Translations under genes and position numbers: made by a program
Part shown: in pieces, positions 11,112 to 20,528 of the stretch
Numbering within the stretch: the stretch's first letter is position 1
Layout of the letters: every line of letters begins with the position of its first letter
The notes under the pieces: model-generated
Told to the model about the DNA's origin: nothing
Seen by the model: the letters and a program-made list of their open reading frames with translations, nothing else
Databases searched by the model: none
Assembly (NCBI GenBank): GCA_033557465.1
Contig: CM066036.1
Span: 724,483,828 to 724,547,827 of the forward strand
Direction: 5' to 3'
Origin: Ichthyophis bannanicus
Taxonomy: Eukaryota; Chordata; Amphibia; Gymnophiona; Ichthyophiidae
DNA: 64,000 nt

Positions 11112-11994
11112 AGAAATCATTATAGAAACATAGAAGCATGACAGCAGGAAAACACCACATGGCCTATCTAATCTGCCCTCCCATATCAATGACTACAACA
11201 GTCCCTTTTTTTTACCTTTCGAGATCCTCTGTGTTTGTACCATGATTCTTTGAATTCAGATACTGTCCTTGTCTCTACCAACTCAACTGGGAGACTATTC
11301 CACACATCTACCACGCTTTCCATAAAGAAATATTTCCGCATATTACTCATGAGTCTATTCCCTTTCACCCGCATCTTATGACCCCTTGTAGCAGAGCTTA
11401 CTTTCAATCAAAATAGTCTCTCCTCCTGTGCATTTATGCCATGGAGGTATTTAAAATCATATCCCCTCTATCCCGCCTTTCCTCTAAAGTATACATATTA
11501 AGATCCTTATGTCTATCCTCATACGCTTTATAATGAAGACCACTAACCATTTTAGTAGCCACCCTCTGCACTGACTCCAACCTGTTTATATCCTTTCGAA
11601 GATGTGGTCTCCAGAATTGCACACAATGCTCAAAATGAGGTTGCACCAAAGACTTATATAGAGGCACTATTATCTCCTCTCTTCTGCTGACCATTCCTTT
11701 CACTATGCATACAAGCATCCTTCTAGCTTTCCCCGTCACCTCTTCTACCTGTTTAGCTACTTTAAGATTATCAGACACAACCATGCCTAGGTCCTGCTCT
11801 TCTTTTATGGACAGAAGTACTTCAACCCCTATACCATATCGCTGTCTTGGATTGCTGCAGCCCAAATGCATGACCTTGCATTTTTTAACATTAAATCTCA
11901 GCTGCTAAATTCTAGACCATTCTTCAAGCTTAGCTAGATCTCTCCTCATGTTATCTATACCTTCCTGGGTATCTATTATATTGCAGATTTTGAT
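11112..11994 (-). mobile_element. CR1 family 2, nested antisense insertion
   Basis: On the minus strand this is the 3' half of a CR1 of the same family as 38100-39950. The 145-aa stretch 11871-11434 carries MHLGCSNPRQRYG, then LLSIKEEQDLGMVVSDNLKV, CIVKGMVSRREE and PLYKSLVQPHFEHCVQFW. The stretch 11407-11186 has RKYFFMESVVDVWNSLPVEL. The 3' end is at about 11112 (GAAACATAGAAGCATGAC on the plus strand). It splits CR1 copy A within the IIKNKITEH codons, so it is younger than copy A. Any target duplication is at most about 3 bp, as expected for CR1. Confidence 0.9.
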
Positions 11995-12036
11995 ATAAAG
12001 AATAAAATTACTGAACATGTAGATAGTCATGTTTTA

Positions 12037-12495
12037 ATGGGAGAAAGCCAGCATAGAATTAGCCAAGGAAAGTCTTGTCTTACTAATCTGTCATATTTTT
12101 TTGAAAGTGTGAATAAACAGCTAGATAAAGGTGAGCCAGTTGTTATTGTGTATCTGGATTTTCAGAACGTCTTTGAGAAGGTCCCGCATGAGAGACTCTT
12201 GGCCAAACTAAAACATCATGTGATTGGAGGCAGTGTACTATTGTGGATCAGGAACTGGTTAAAATATAGAAAGCAAAGAGTGGGGCTAAATGGCCAATTT
12301 TCTCAGTGGAGAAAGGTGAATAGTGGATTACCCCAGGGATCTGTCCTAGGCTTCCTGCTTTTTAACCTATTCATAAATGACCTGGAAATGGGACTAACAT
12401 TTGAGGTGCTCAAATTTGCAAAGGATAAAAATTATTCAAAGTTGTTAAAACTCAAGAGGATTGTGAAAAATTGCAAGAGGACCTTAATAAATTGA
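12037..12495 (+). pseudogene. CR1 ORF2 reverse transcriptase fragment
   Basis: The 152-aa open stretch reads MGESQHRISQGKSCLTNL, YLDFQNVFEKVPHERLLAKL, LPQGSVLGFLLFNLFINDLE, then FAKDKN. The first catalytic Asp (YLDF) is present. The second pair (FADD) is changed to FAKD, and the PQGSVLGPLLF box has lost its Pro. A stop follows shortly after; the reading frame shifts again at about 12500. Confidence 0.9.
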
Positions 12496-12530
12496 AAGAC
12501 TAGACATCCAAATGGCAGATTAAATTTAAT

Positions 12531-12779
12531 GTGGATAAGTGCAGCGTTATGCACCTAGGAAAGAACAACCCAAACAATGCTTACACGATGCAAGGTTCCA
12601 CATTAGGAACCACCACCCAGGAAAAAGATGTAGCTGTCATTGTGAATAATACATTGAAACCCTCCACCAAGTTTGCAGCGGTAGCCAAGAAAGCAAATAG
12701 AATGCTAGGTATCACAAGGAAAGGAATGGAGAATAAAATCAAGGATATTATAATACTTCTGTATTGTTCTGTGGTGTGA
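12531..12779 (+). pseudogene. CR1 ORF2 fragment after RT core
   Basis: It encodes MDKCSVMHLGKNNPNN, GSTLGTTTQEKDVAVIVNN and KRKGMENKIKD-like residues, the conserved segment C-terminal to the RT active site of CR1 family 1. It ends at a stop in place of the [11 protein letters not shown] segment. Confidence 0.85.
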
Positions 12780-12935
12780 CTGCGCCTTGAATATTGCGTG
12801 TAATTCTTCTGGTTGCCATATCTTAAAAAGGATGTAGCGGAATTAGAAAAAGTACAGAAAAGAGCCACCAAAATGGTAAAGGGGATGGAAGGCTAACCCT
12901 ATGAGGAAAGGCTTAAAAGATCAGGGCTTTTCTAC

Positions 12936-13337
12936 TTGAAAAAGAGTCGGCTGAGGGGAGATATGATGGAGGTCTATAAATTAATGAATAGAATGGAACA
13001 GGTAAATGTAGATCAGTTGTGTATGCTATCAAAAAGTAAAAAGATTAGAGGACACACAATGAAGCTACAATGTAACCCATTTAAGACTAATAAGAGAAAA
13101 TATTTTTTCACTCAACGTGTAATCAAACTCTGGAATTCATTACTGGAGGATGTAGTGAAGACTGTTAGTGCACTTGGGTTTAAAAAGGTTTGGACAAGTT
13201 CCTGGAGGAAAGTCCATATACTATTATTAAAGAGGACCTGGGAAATCCACTGCTTGCCCCTGAACCAGCATTGTGGAGCATATTTTTGGAACCTACCAGG
13301 TACTTGTGCCCTGTTGCAAATAGGACACTGGGCTTGA
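12936..13337 (+). pseudogene. CR1 ORF2 C-terminal fragment
   Basis: It reads LRGDMMEVYKLMNRMEQVNV, KRKYFFTQRVIKLWNSL, then EDVVKTVSALGFKK, the C-terminal end of CR1 family 1. The last 40 or so residues are out-of-frame 3' UTR. Confidence 0.85.
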
Positions 13338-13390
13338 TGGATCTTGGTCTGACCCAGTATGGCATTTTTTATGTTCTTATGTTTCATAAG

Positions 13391-14015
13391 AAAGAATGTT
13401 TAAAAATAATTCAATATCAAGCATGTGCTTTCTGTAAAAATTACTGAAAAGATTTTGCTGCAATACATATTTAGACCATATCCAAGATGTTGGCTTCATA
13501 ACCTTCTTATACCCCTTTCCCCCACCCCCCCATATTAATACAACTAAAAATAACATTTAAGTGTAGTGTTGAACAGACTTACAGGAATTATTACATAAAT
13601 GTATGTGTTTTTAAATGTTTAAGCAGCTCAGCATTTGCAATAAAATGATACTGCAGTGCTTTTCTGAATAAATGTGAGATCAATATCACAAGCACAGTGT
13701 AGGGAAATAATTTCTACAGTGATTGATGATATCAGAAAGGCTTTATGAAAACCTCATTCAAATCACAGTATTCAGATGTTGCCCAATATGTTCATCTCTG
13801 TGCCTCTTGTTTGTTTTGGTCTCATTGCCCACAGTGGCACTGCTGCTCCTTCTGAACCCCTGACTTTATATTCATGCCACCTCTTCCTCCTATTGTTCTT
13901 TACTGAACAGTTACTTCTGTGCTTCCCCCTTTCTCCTCCTTCACAATCTATTTAATCATGGCCACTGGTTGGTAATTGCTGTTTTCCAGGACAAAGGCTA
14001 TGCTGTAATTTTTAT
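13391..14015. other. No gene seen
   Basis: AT-rich DNA with a C-rich tract near 13500-13530. No motif or repeat recognised. Confidence 0.35.
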
Positions 14016-14019
14016 TTTA

Positions 14020-14410
14020 CTTTTTTAATTTAAAACATTAATGAGTTATTGATTCATTTCTAGGTTAGGTACAATAAACATCAAAATCACACATATAAAA
14101 CAAGAACATATAAACAAAAACATACACATATGCAAAAAATTGCATATAGCAATCATACAGTAAAAATCACTATTCAATATTAAACTCCTATACAGATAAA
14201 TATGTTTTTCACTTCTTACGGAATGTATACATATCATTCAACACACTCATCTCATTTGGAAGTTCATTCTACATGCCTGACACAAATAGGAAGAACACCC
14301 TTGTATTTGTCATTTGTTTTTTTCCCTTATGTCAATGAAGGTGACACCAACATGTTCTGTAGACTCTAATTAGTTGATTGGATATGTGAAGGCACAATTT
14401 AGGTAGTACA
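14020..14410 (-). mobile_element. L2-like LINE C-terminal fragment
   Basis: Minus-strand translation around 14270-14190 gives NELPNEMSVLNDMYTFRKK, stop, KTYL, a recognisable version of the L2 C-terminal end (W-N-x-LP...FRKxLKTYLF). What lies toward 14040 on the plus strand is its AT-rich 3' UTR. Short, old fragment. Confidence 0.55.
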
Positions 14411-14718
14411 TAGAAATAAGAATTGAGACGTCAAGGTCCTGATGTGCACAATTCCAGTGGTATTTTAGAAAAAGCTCTGCTAAACATGGAGCTTATTCTA
14501 AAATAGTGCAGGAGCGCACATATACTTATTTGCCACTACAGATCTAATGTGCTAACTGGATAAGCTCTCCTGAATATTGGGCCAATTGAACAACAGAGCA
14601 GCAAACTAACCTGGGAAGGGTCTAGTCTAGGTTTTCTCAACACTAGGCATACATTAGCTTTTTTCAGGGCAGATGACATAACACCCTGGGTCAAAGAAAG
14701 GTCTACTTTCTTTAACCC

Positions 14719-15380
14719 AGGAGTAGCCTAATGGTTAGAGCAGTGGCCTGGAACCAGGGAAGTCATGTGAAAATCCTACTGCTTCTCCTTTTGATTTTGA
14801 GCAAGTTACTGCACCCTCCATTGCCACAAGTACAAACTTGAAGGGGCATATTCAAAGGGAGTATCGTGATTAGCAGACCTGCTAATCGTGTTACTCCCAC
14901 TGAGCAAGACATTCAGTGGCACATAGCAGTTTGTGCTGCTGAATGGCCTGAGGCTAATTGCTTATCAATTGGGCATGCCATGGACAGATCATGGGCAGTA
15001 ACAAGGGTTAGCTAGTCAGCAGCAATACTGAGCCACTGGCTGGTTAACTCTGGCTAACATTAGGCCAACAAAAGCTGGTCTAACTTTATCCAGTTAGCTA
15101 TCCAGACAGCGACTGAATTTTGCTACCGACTGGACTGCTAATTTGCTATCTGAGCAATCCAGATATTCAGTGTTGATGGATGGACATGGCCTGTCCGTGA
15201 ATAGACAAGCGCCTGAAAGTGGCAGTGTCCAGCAGTTTTAATCTCATTGGCTGCCGCCGCTGACTATGCCCACCTTAGATTGTAAGCCTCTGGGGACTGG
15301 GAAATAACTTCTGTGCTTGAATGTAACTCACTTTGAAGTACTACTGGAAAGGTGTAAGCACAGCACAAAACAAGTACATA
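14719..15380 (+). mobile_element. tRNA-derived SINE, split by a MITE
   Basis: The head contains an A-box-like TAGCCTAATGG (14724-14734). A TTGAGCAAGTTACTGCACCC body follows, then the 3' body resumes after 15273 with CTTAGATTGTAAGCC, GGGGACTGGGAAATA and CTTTGAAGTACTACTGG. The head and body match the SINEs at 35398-35600 and 52520-52703. The B box is degenerate. The middle (14840-15273) is a separate insertion flanked by CTT. Confidence 0.75.
14840..15273. mobile_element. MITE of TATTCA-ended family, with CTT target duplication
   Basis: Removing 14840-15273 plus one CTT restores a continuous SINE (ACAAACTT then AGATTGTAAGCC). The ends are short imperfect inverted repeats: GGGGCATATTCA at the left, and TGACTATGCCCAC at the right (reverse complement GTGGGCATAGTCA). 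The 3-bp CTT is present at 14837-14839 and 15274-15276. No ORF. This copy defines the boundaries of a family with three other copies in the window. Confidence 0.7.
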
Positions 15381-15555
15381 TATCAACCAATCCAAATGAT
15401 CAATAATCTCAGTTTTAGCAATGTTTAACCATCCTATTGAACATAGATCTAAAAGGTAGTTTGTATCAGAGAGACTATTTCAACAGTCTCCTCCTAGTGC
15501 AGAATGTACCTTTCTTAAAGGGAGGCATTATGGTTACACAGTAATGTGGAGTACA
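15381..15555. other. No gene seen
   Basis: Short AT-rich spacer between the SINE tail and the multi-hairpin repeat; nothing recognised. Confidence 0.3.
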
Positions 15556-16078
15556 GTTCAGAAAGGGGCATGTCCAGGCTGTCCGGATGACCTTGAACAG
15601 GGTGAGCCCATTAGAACCCGATTCTGTAACATGGGAGCAAAGCATTCCAGTGGCATACAGAATCAGGCCCTAGGATGGCCCTGCATGCCTGCAGAGATGT
15701 CCTCCCCTTAGGCTCCACTGTCACCCACAGCGCCGACCCTCTTCTCCCCCACTAACTGACCCACGGCTGGGCAGCCGGGACTTGGATTGGGCAGCAGGTA
15801 CATTCTGCCCTTGGCTTCAACCTCTGGAGCGGGGTCCAGCCCCGATCACCAGGTTCATGCTTCTTATTCCACCTTTGAGATGTAATAAGCAGCATGTTCT
15901 CCCTGACACCCCGCAGGATGTACAGGGCCGTGACCTGAATTGGCCCTGCATGTCCTGCAGCCTCAACCAACCCCCTCTCCTCCCAGACTCCGCCCCCTCC
16001 CCCCCCCCCAGCTCTCCCTGTACTGCTGCATTAACTGTGCGGAGAGGGCCTGAGGGGGGGAATAGGGGCATGACGACT
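15556..16078. repeat. Multi-hairpin repeat family, subfamily B, copy
   Basis: It contains the central dyad TTATTCCACCTTTGAGATGTAATAA (about 15866-15890) and the phrases CCCGATTCTG and CAGAATCAGGCCC, also seen in copies at 33590 and 58090. Subfamily B lacks several of the hairpins of copies at 9300, 21644 and 30490. It abuts the truncated CR1 at 16079, so it may have truncated it. ORFs on both strands are GC-rich shadows. Confidence 0.6.
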
Positions 16079-16391
16079 TTCCTCTAATGTATACATATTT
16101 AGATCTTCTTCTCATACATCTTCTGGCACAGGCTTCAAATCATTTTGTTCGCCTTCCTCTGAACCATTTTTCTTTAGTAAAAACAAAACAGAAGTATTTA
16201 GCATTTTTGCTCTTTCAATGTCACTTTCCACAAATCTGTTCTCGGCACTTTTGAATCTTGCAATTCCACCTCAGATTTTTCTCCCAAATATACCTGAAAA
16301 CCTTTTTTGTCTCCACGCTTCATATCTTTAGCCATCTTTTCTTCTGCCTTTGATTTTGCTATCCTTATTTCTCTTTTTGTCTCTTTTAACT

Positions 16392-16640
16392 TTATCCTGA
16401 ATTCTGTGTTCCTCTGTTTATGAACGTCTGAATTTTGTGAAAACTGTGTTTTTTTGTCTTAAATTGTGCTGCTATTTCTTTGGAGAACCAAAAAAGTTTC
16501 ATTTTCCTCTTGTTTTTATTTACTTTCCTTACATATGTATATGTTACCCATTTTATTGCCTTCTTTAGTTTAGCCCACTGCAATTCCATTTCCCTTACTT
16601 CCTCCCACCCTGCCAACTCCTCCTTCAGGCACTTGAACAT
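16392..16640 (-). pseudogene. CR1 ORF2 linker between endonuclease and RT
   Basis: The Lys-rich, helical 82-aa segment (EEVREMELQWAKLKKAIKWV, then KLFWFSKEIAAQFKTKK) follows the endonuclease in CR1 polyproteins. The frame changes near 16640 and again near 16390, then continues as a further basic region to 16090. Confidence 0.75.
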
Positions 16641-16879
16641 TTTACTGAAGTCAGTGTTTTGAAGTCTAGGATTTTGAGCTTGCTGTGCTTGGATTCTGCC
16701 TTGATTTTTATCTCAAACCACACCATGTGATGATCGCTGCTGCTCACATGGGCACCCCCCCCCCCCCCCCGGACATTCGACACACTATCTCTGTTGGTAA
16801 GTACTAAATCCAGCATCAAACTTTCCCTGGTCGGTTCCATCACCATTTGTCTTAACAATGCATCTTGGAAGGCATCCAC
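16625..16879 (-). pseudogene. CR1 ORF2 endonuclease (APE-type) C-terminal fragment
   Basis: The 84-aa stretch reads LLRQMVMEPTRESLMLDLVL, TNRDSVSNV, then SSSDHHMVWFEIKI. The SDHxMV motif holds the catalytic His of APE-like LINE endonucleases and the preceding D of LDLVLTN is in the usual place. A poly-C run (16746-16771) gives the inserted poly-Gly and is probably a slippage product. Confidence 0.85.
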
Positions 16880-17714
16880 AGTTTAATTACTTCTTTCCAG
16901 ATTTGCAGAAGGAATACGCCAATCCACATTGGATAGATTAAAGTCACGCAATATGATCACTTCACCCTTCATGGCTATCTTTGTAATATCAATAATCAAG
17001 TCTCTATATCTATTTCTTCAGTTTGAGTTGGAGGCCTGTAGACTACACTAGTATGGATGATAGTTCTATCTCCTCTTTCCAACGCAATTCACAGTGCTTC
17101 TTCTTTTCCCCACATCCCCTGCATTTCAGCAGCTTTAATATTGCTTTTGACTCCTCCTCCTTTTCGGCCTTTTCTATCTCTTCTAAATAAATCATAGCCA
17201 GCTATGGCTATATCTCATTCATGTGTCTCGTTAAGCCATGTTTCTGTAATGGTCACAATGTCCAAGTCCTTTTCCACCATTAGGGCTTCCAGGTCGGAAC
17301 CTTGTTGGCTAGGCTGCGAGCATTTGTGTTCATTGCTTTCCAGTATTTGTTGACTGGCTTGCCTGTATTTTGCATGGATTTTGTTCTGCATGCCTCATCC
17401 CACTTGCCATTTATGTGAGGGTTAATAGTGTGGCTGCTTCCAATGTTATGTTTTTGCTGGGAGTGATGTCCTGAACTTGTTTTTCTCCATCTGCCACCAC
17501 ACTTTCCCTAGTTTAAATGTCTGTCTACGTAATGCCTGAATTTTTCAGTTAGGATTCTTTTCCCTGTGACAGAGAGATGTAGTCCACGCACACAGTATAG
17601 TATCTTGTTGTTCAATCTATTTCCCCACCTCTTGTGGTTCCATCTATTTCCCCAATTACCAATATATCTAAATCCTTCTTGTTTGCACCAGGTTTGGAGC
17701 CATGTATTAGTCGA

Positions 17715-17717
17715 TTA
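17715..17717. repeat. TTA target-site duplication, left
   Basis: TTA immediately precedes the left inverted terminus CACAGGTACACTA. The same TTA follows the right terminus at 20526-20528. Removing 17718-20525 and one TTA joins the CR1 ORF1 reading (ERLHRII to LQTWCKQEGF) with only about a one-base slip. Confidence 0.8.
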
Positions 17718-17826
17718 CACAGGTACACTAAAAAAAAATTTTTTTAAACTGCCTCTAATGTTTCGATTGATTTTTACGTTTTTTGGTGCGCTGAATCCAA
17801 ATTTGGTAACCAATTTGCTCCATCAC
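17718..17826 (+). repeat. Left terminal inverted repeat of the DNA transposon
   Basis: It begins CACAGGTACACTA, then an A/T run, AAACTGCCTC, GGTGCGCTGAATCCA and CTCCATCAC. The matching motifs occur inverted at 20427-20525. The perfect part is 13 bp; the remainder is diverged with small gaps. Confidence 0.8.
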
Positions 17827-18319
17827 ATACAGATTTTTTGCTACATTGGGTTAGCAGTTTGAGGTGAACGTTTCAGATTGAGTGCGATCGAGATAAAAGT
17901 TTCTTGGATGAATTCTTTATACTAATTGTTTAGTAGTTATTCAAATAAGAATAAAGAAAAAATTGTAACAAGGCAGCACATAAGAATAGAGTAATGTCAA
18001 CAAAACACACTGATGGTAGCAAAATTGTCTGCACTTAAAACAGCCACATACATGTGCACAAACATTGAGCATATAAGAGCGAGGTTAGACACAAAGCAAA
18101 GCAAAGAAGAAATGTGCAAAAAATGTTGTACAGGTATGTATGTAAGAATAGAAAACGCAAACCGCACCATTGCAATACATGAAGGACAAACCACCCGATG
18201 GTGTGAAAATAAAAATTCTAATAAATGAGATTCCGACACTGTGGTAATAACTAGCAAATTTATATTTCAAAGTTTAGTAAAAAAACGATATTAGTCAACA
18301 CATTTTAGAATATAAAGTC

Positions 18320-20021
18320 ATTCTAGTGTCAATCAATATCATGGAGGGACAGTTTATTCTTACCCCGAATGATTCTCTTGGTGAGCTGCTTGGCGTATTT
18401 TTCATCTGGGGTTTCCAGCAGCAGCAAACAGCAGAAATCAGCCATCATAGTGGTGTTCCATCTTCTTGGTACCTTCTCTCTGCGTCCTTGATGCCCTGGT
18501 GAAAAACCTTTCACCTTGTTCTTCACTGTACGCCCCCAAGTTTTCGGGAAAAGTAGTTCACATGGGAGTGCAAGAATGGACTTTCAGGCTCATGTTACAG
18601 CCTTGTTCTTTGAAGGCATTGAGCGTCCTGGCAACATATCCTTATAGTTCTCATCCCGTGTCTGTTCCCCAAGGAATTGAAAACAACATCCTTGAAGGAA
18701 TCCCAGGCTTCTTTTTCCTTCTCAGACATCGTTTCAAGCGATGCTCCATCTGAAATGAGTTTCCTTATATCAGGGCCAGAAAGTCGGGGGAACTTGAGCA
18801 AAGGTGTACCAAAAGCACTCACCATCTGTTTGGAAGGGACTTGATGAATTGCTTAATGAGACCCAACTTAATGTGGAGAGGTGGTAATAGAATTTTATCA
18901 CGAGGTACCAAGCCTCTCATGAAGAACATTTTCTCACCGGGGTCTCAAATACTCCCGGAATTGGCCAGTCTTTTTCCCCAGTGTAGGTCGCGGGCCTGGC
19001 TATCCCACAAGCAAAGGAAGCAGGGATATTTGGTGAAACCGATTGCTGCCCTAATAGCTGGATAGAATTTTAAAGTCTCCACAAATCATCCACTTATGCT
19101 CATCATAACGAAATCTTCTGAAGAATCAGGGCCCAAATTCTCGTATTTTTCTTGGAGAATAACAGAGTGAGCAATAGGAACTGAAGCGAATGTGTTGCCA
19201 TTATGAAGAAGAACACCTTTTATGCTGTCTTTTGATGAATCAATGAACAGCCCGCCATTCAGCAGGATCATACTTGAGTTAAACTTTTCCATCACTCTGT
19301 ATATATCGTTGCAAAATACCAAATCTTCCTCTTTGCTGAAATACTTCAAAAATTGTGTCTCGCGGTTTGCGGTACCAATAAAAAGTTGTTCCTGGTGACA
19401 ATAGATTTTTCTGTTTAAGCCAAGAACCTAGCAGTTGGGCAGCATCTTTTGGGAGTCCTAAATCCCGGACTAAATCATTCAATTCAGCTTGAGAGAAAAG
19501 TTCAGGTTTCGGATCTGGTTCAGTTTCAAACTCGGAAGTACTGGACTCATCAGGAAAAGCCATCATGATCAGAACCGTCCACACAAATATGATCCAAAGA
19601 TTTTGGTGGTTCAGGCACAGGTACTTCGTTGCTATGAGGCATAGGCCTAATTGCTGAGGGAAGGTTGGGGTAACTTATTACGTTCTTATTTTTTAAGTTG
19701 TATCCCTTCACAATGCAAGAGCAAAAATAGCAGTCACTGCTGGTGGTCTCTTTGTTCACGCCACATCATAGGTATTCCGAAACGAAATGCTTGTTTTTTA
19801 CCTTTCATCCCATAAGCGTAGATCTTCCTCACATGTCTTGCACACTTTGTGAGGAGCCCACGGTTTGTCTTGATCGCCTAACTTCAAACAGAAATAGGCG
19901 AAATATACTTTTTTTAATAAAATGCAGAAATGTTCCTCTGCCTCTTTTCACGGTATATTCCCCACAAAATAAAACAAAAACTGTCCGGAGAGTTGACGCA
20001 ACCTCTGGCTCTGTGAGCCAT
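18320..20021 (-). pseudogene. Candidate transposase, decayed (unnamed animal-wide family)
   Basis: Following the minus strand across several frames recovers one protein of about 560 residues. Start: MAHRARGCVNSPDSFCF with ATG at 20021-20019. Then CGEYTVKRGRG, and KLGDQDKPWAPHKVCKTC (about 19890-19840). Next FRFGIPMMWREQRD, then NVISYPNLPSAIRP (about 19680). Then ELNDLVRDLGLP (about 19470), LFIDSS and VLLHNGNTF (about 19245-19200). Then YDEHKWMICGDFKI (about 19105-19070), GFTKYPCFLCLWDS (about 19030), LLPPLHIKLGLIKQFIK (about 18870) and SEEQGERF near 18520. The end, near 18340, is MMADFCCLLLLETPDEKYAK-like. I recognise this order from a multi-copy 'uncharacterized protein' family in many animals. 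I infer that D in LFIDSS, D in CGDFK and E in EEQGERF could be a DDE catalytic triad, and that the Cys pairs are zinc-binding. Multiple stops and frameshifts make it dead. No introns are needed. Confidence 0.75.
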
Positions 20022-20426
20022 CACAAATACACAGCACTGCAAACTACAACTGTAGTGAACCACTTCGGAATAAAGCTGGATTACGACTGAGCAAACAAAA
20101 GGTAATAATGAACTTGCAAGAAACTGAAATTTGACAGGAACGTTCAAGTCGCAACCACCGTGTTTGAGCGAGCGAACGAGGCGAGGCGAACAGGAAAGAA
20201 CATGCGCCAGCGCGAGTACTGGATTTAGCCCCCCCCCCTCCCAATTGGCCTGTTAATGTTAAAATGAATACAAAACACTCTAAAATATCATGAGGGAGTG
20301 TTTCTAGTTAGTTAACCATTACAACCTCTATTTTGGGCCAAGAAAACAAACTGCAGTCGGCTAAAAAGAAATTATGTGAACATTCCTTATATGGGTAAGA
20401 AATCTAATTTTGCAAGAAAACGTGAC
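20022..20426 (-). other. 5' non-coding region of the DNA transposon
   Basis: Between the presumed start codon and the right terminal repeat. It includes a CpG-containing patch at 20150-20225 (GAGCGAGCGAACGAGGCGAG) and a poly-C run at 20229-20238. It could hold the promoter, but no TATA or initiator is convincing. Confidence 0.4.
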
Positions 20427-20525
20427 GTGATGGAACATTTTGGCTATTTTTCCTGGATTCAGCACCCCAAAATCTATAGGAATCAGTTGCAAAACTGGAG
20501 GCAGTTTTTTGGTAGTGTACCTGTG
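20427..20525 (-). repeat. Right terminal inverted repeat of the DNA transposon
   Basis: Reading inward on the minus strand: CACAGGTACACTA, ACTGCCTCC, GGGGTGCTGAATCCA, then CCATCAC, collinear with the left end. It is followed by TTA at 20526-20528. Confidence 0.8.
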
Positions 20526-20528
20526 TTA

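Larger units (their letters stand above)
11995..13390 (+). mobile_element. CR1 family 1, copy A, RT and 3' part
   Basis: This continues copy A after the nested insertion. The three open stretches 12037-12495, 12531-12779 and 12936-13337 run through the reverse transcriptase and the C-terminal region to the 3' tail GACCCAGTATGGC...TTATGTTCTTATG at 13350-13382. Catalytic residues are damaged: the FADD box reads FAKDKN, so this copy could not encode an active enzyme. The order and wording match the better-preserved ORF at 36029-37723. Confidence 0.9.
16079..17714 (-). mobile_element. CR1-type LINE, copy E: ORF1 end, endonuclease, linker
   Basis: Read 17714 to 16079 on the minus strand. The end of the ORF1 esterase domain comes first (LQTWCKQEGFRYIGNW, then CVRGLHLSVTGKRIL, about 17690-17540). 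Next is the start of ORF2 endonuclease (TNARSLANK near 17320; a TETWLN region near 17240). The conserved EN core follows (VVYRPP near 17040, a VIILRDFNLSNVDWR-like stretch near 16930). Then LMLDLVLTN and SSSDHHMVWFEIK run to about 16700. Last is the basic linker toward RT (to 16090). No reverse transcriptase remains; the copy ends where a multi-hairpin repeat begins. Its 5' part continues at 20529-21050 across a DNA transposon. Confidence 0.85.
17718..20525 (-). mobile_element. 2808-bp DNA transposon with TTA duplication, unassigned superfamily
   Basis: The termini are a perfect 13-bp inverted repeat, CACAGGTACACTA (17718-17730) and TAGTGTACCTGTG (20513-20525). The similarity continues imperfectly for about 100 bp inward: AAACTGCCTC, GGTGC..TGAATCCA and CCATCAC occur in the same order at both ends (17718-17826 and 20427-20525). 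Flanks carry TTA. It interrupts the ORF1 esterase domain of a minus-strand CR1. The interior holds one decayed gene on the minus strand (18320-20021), a 3' region of about 490 bp and a 5' region of about 400 bp that is locally CpG-rich. Three-bp TWA duplications are known for PIF/Harbinger and 3-bp ones for CACTA-like elements, but the encoded protein does not look like either. I therefore leave the superfamily open. Confidence 0.85.
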
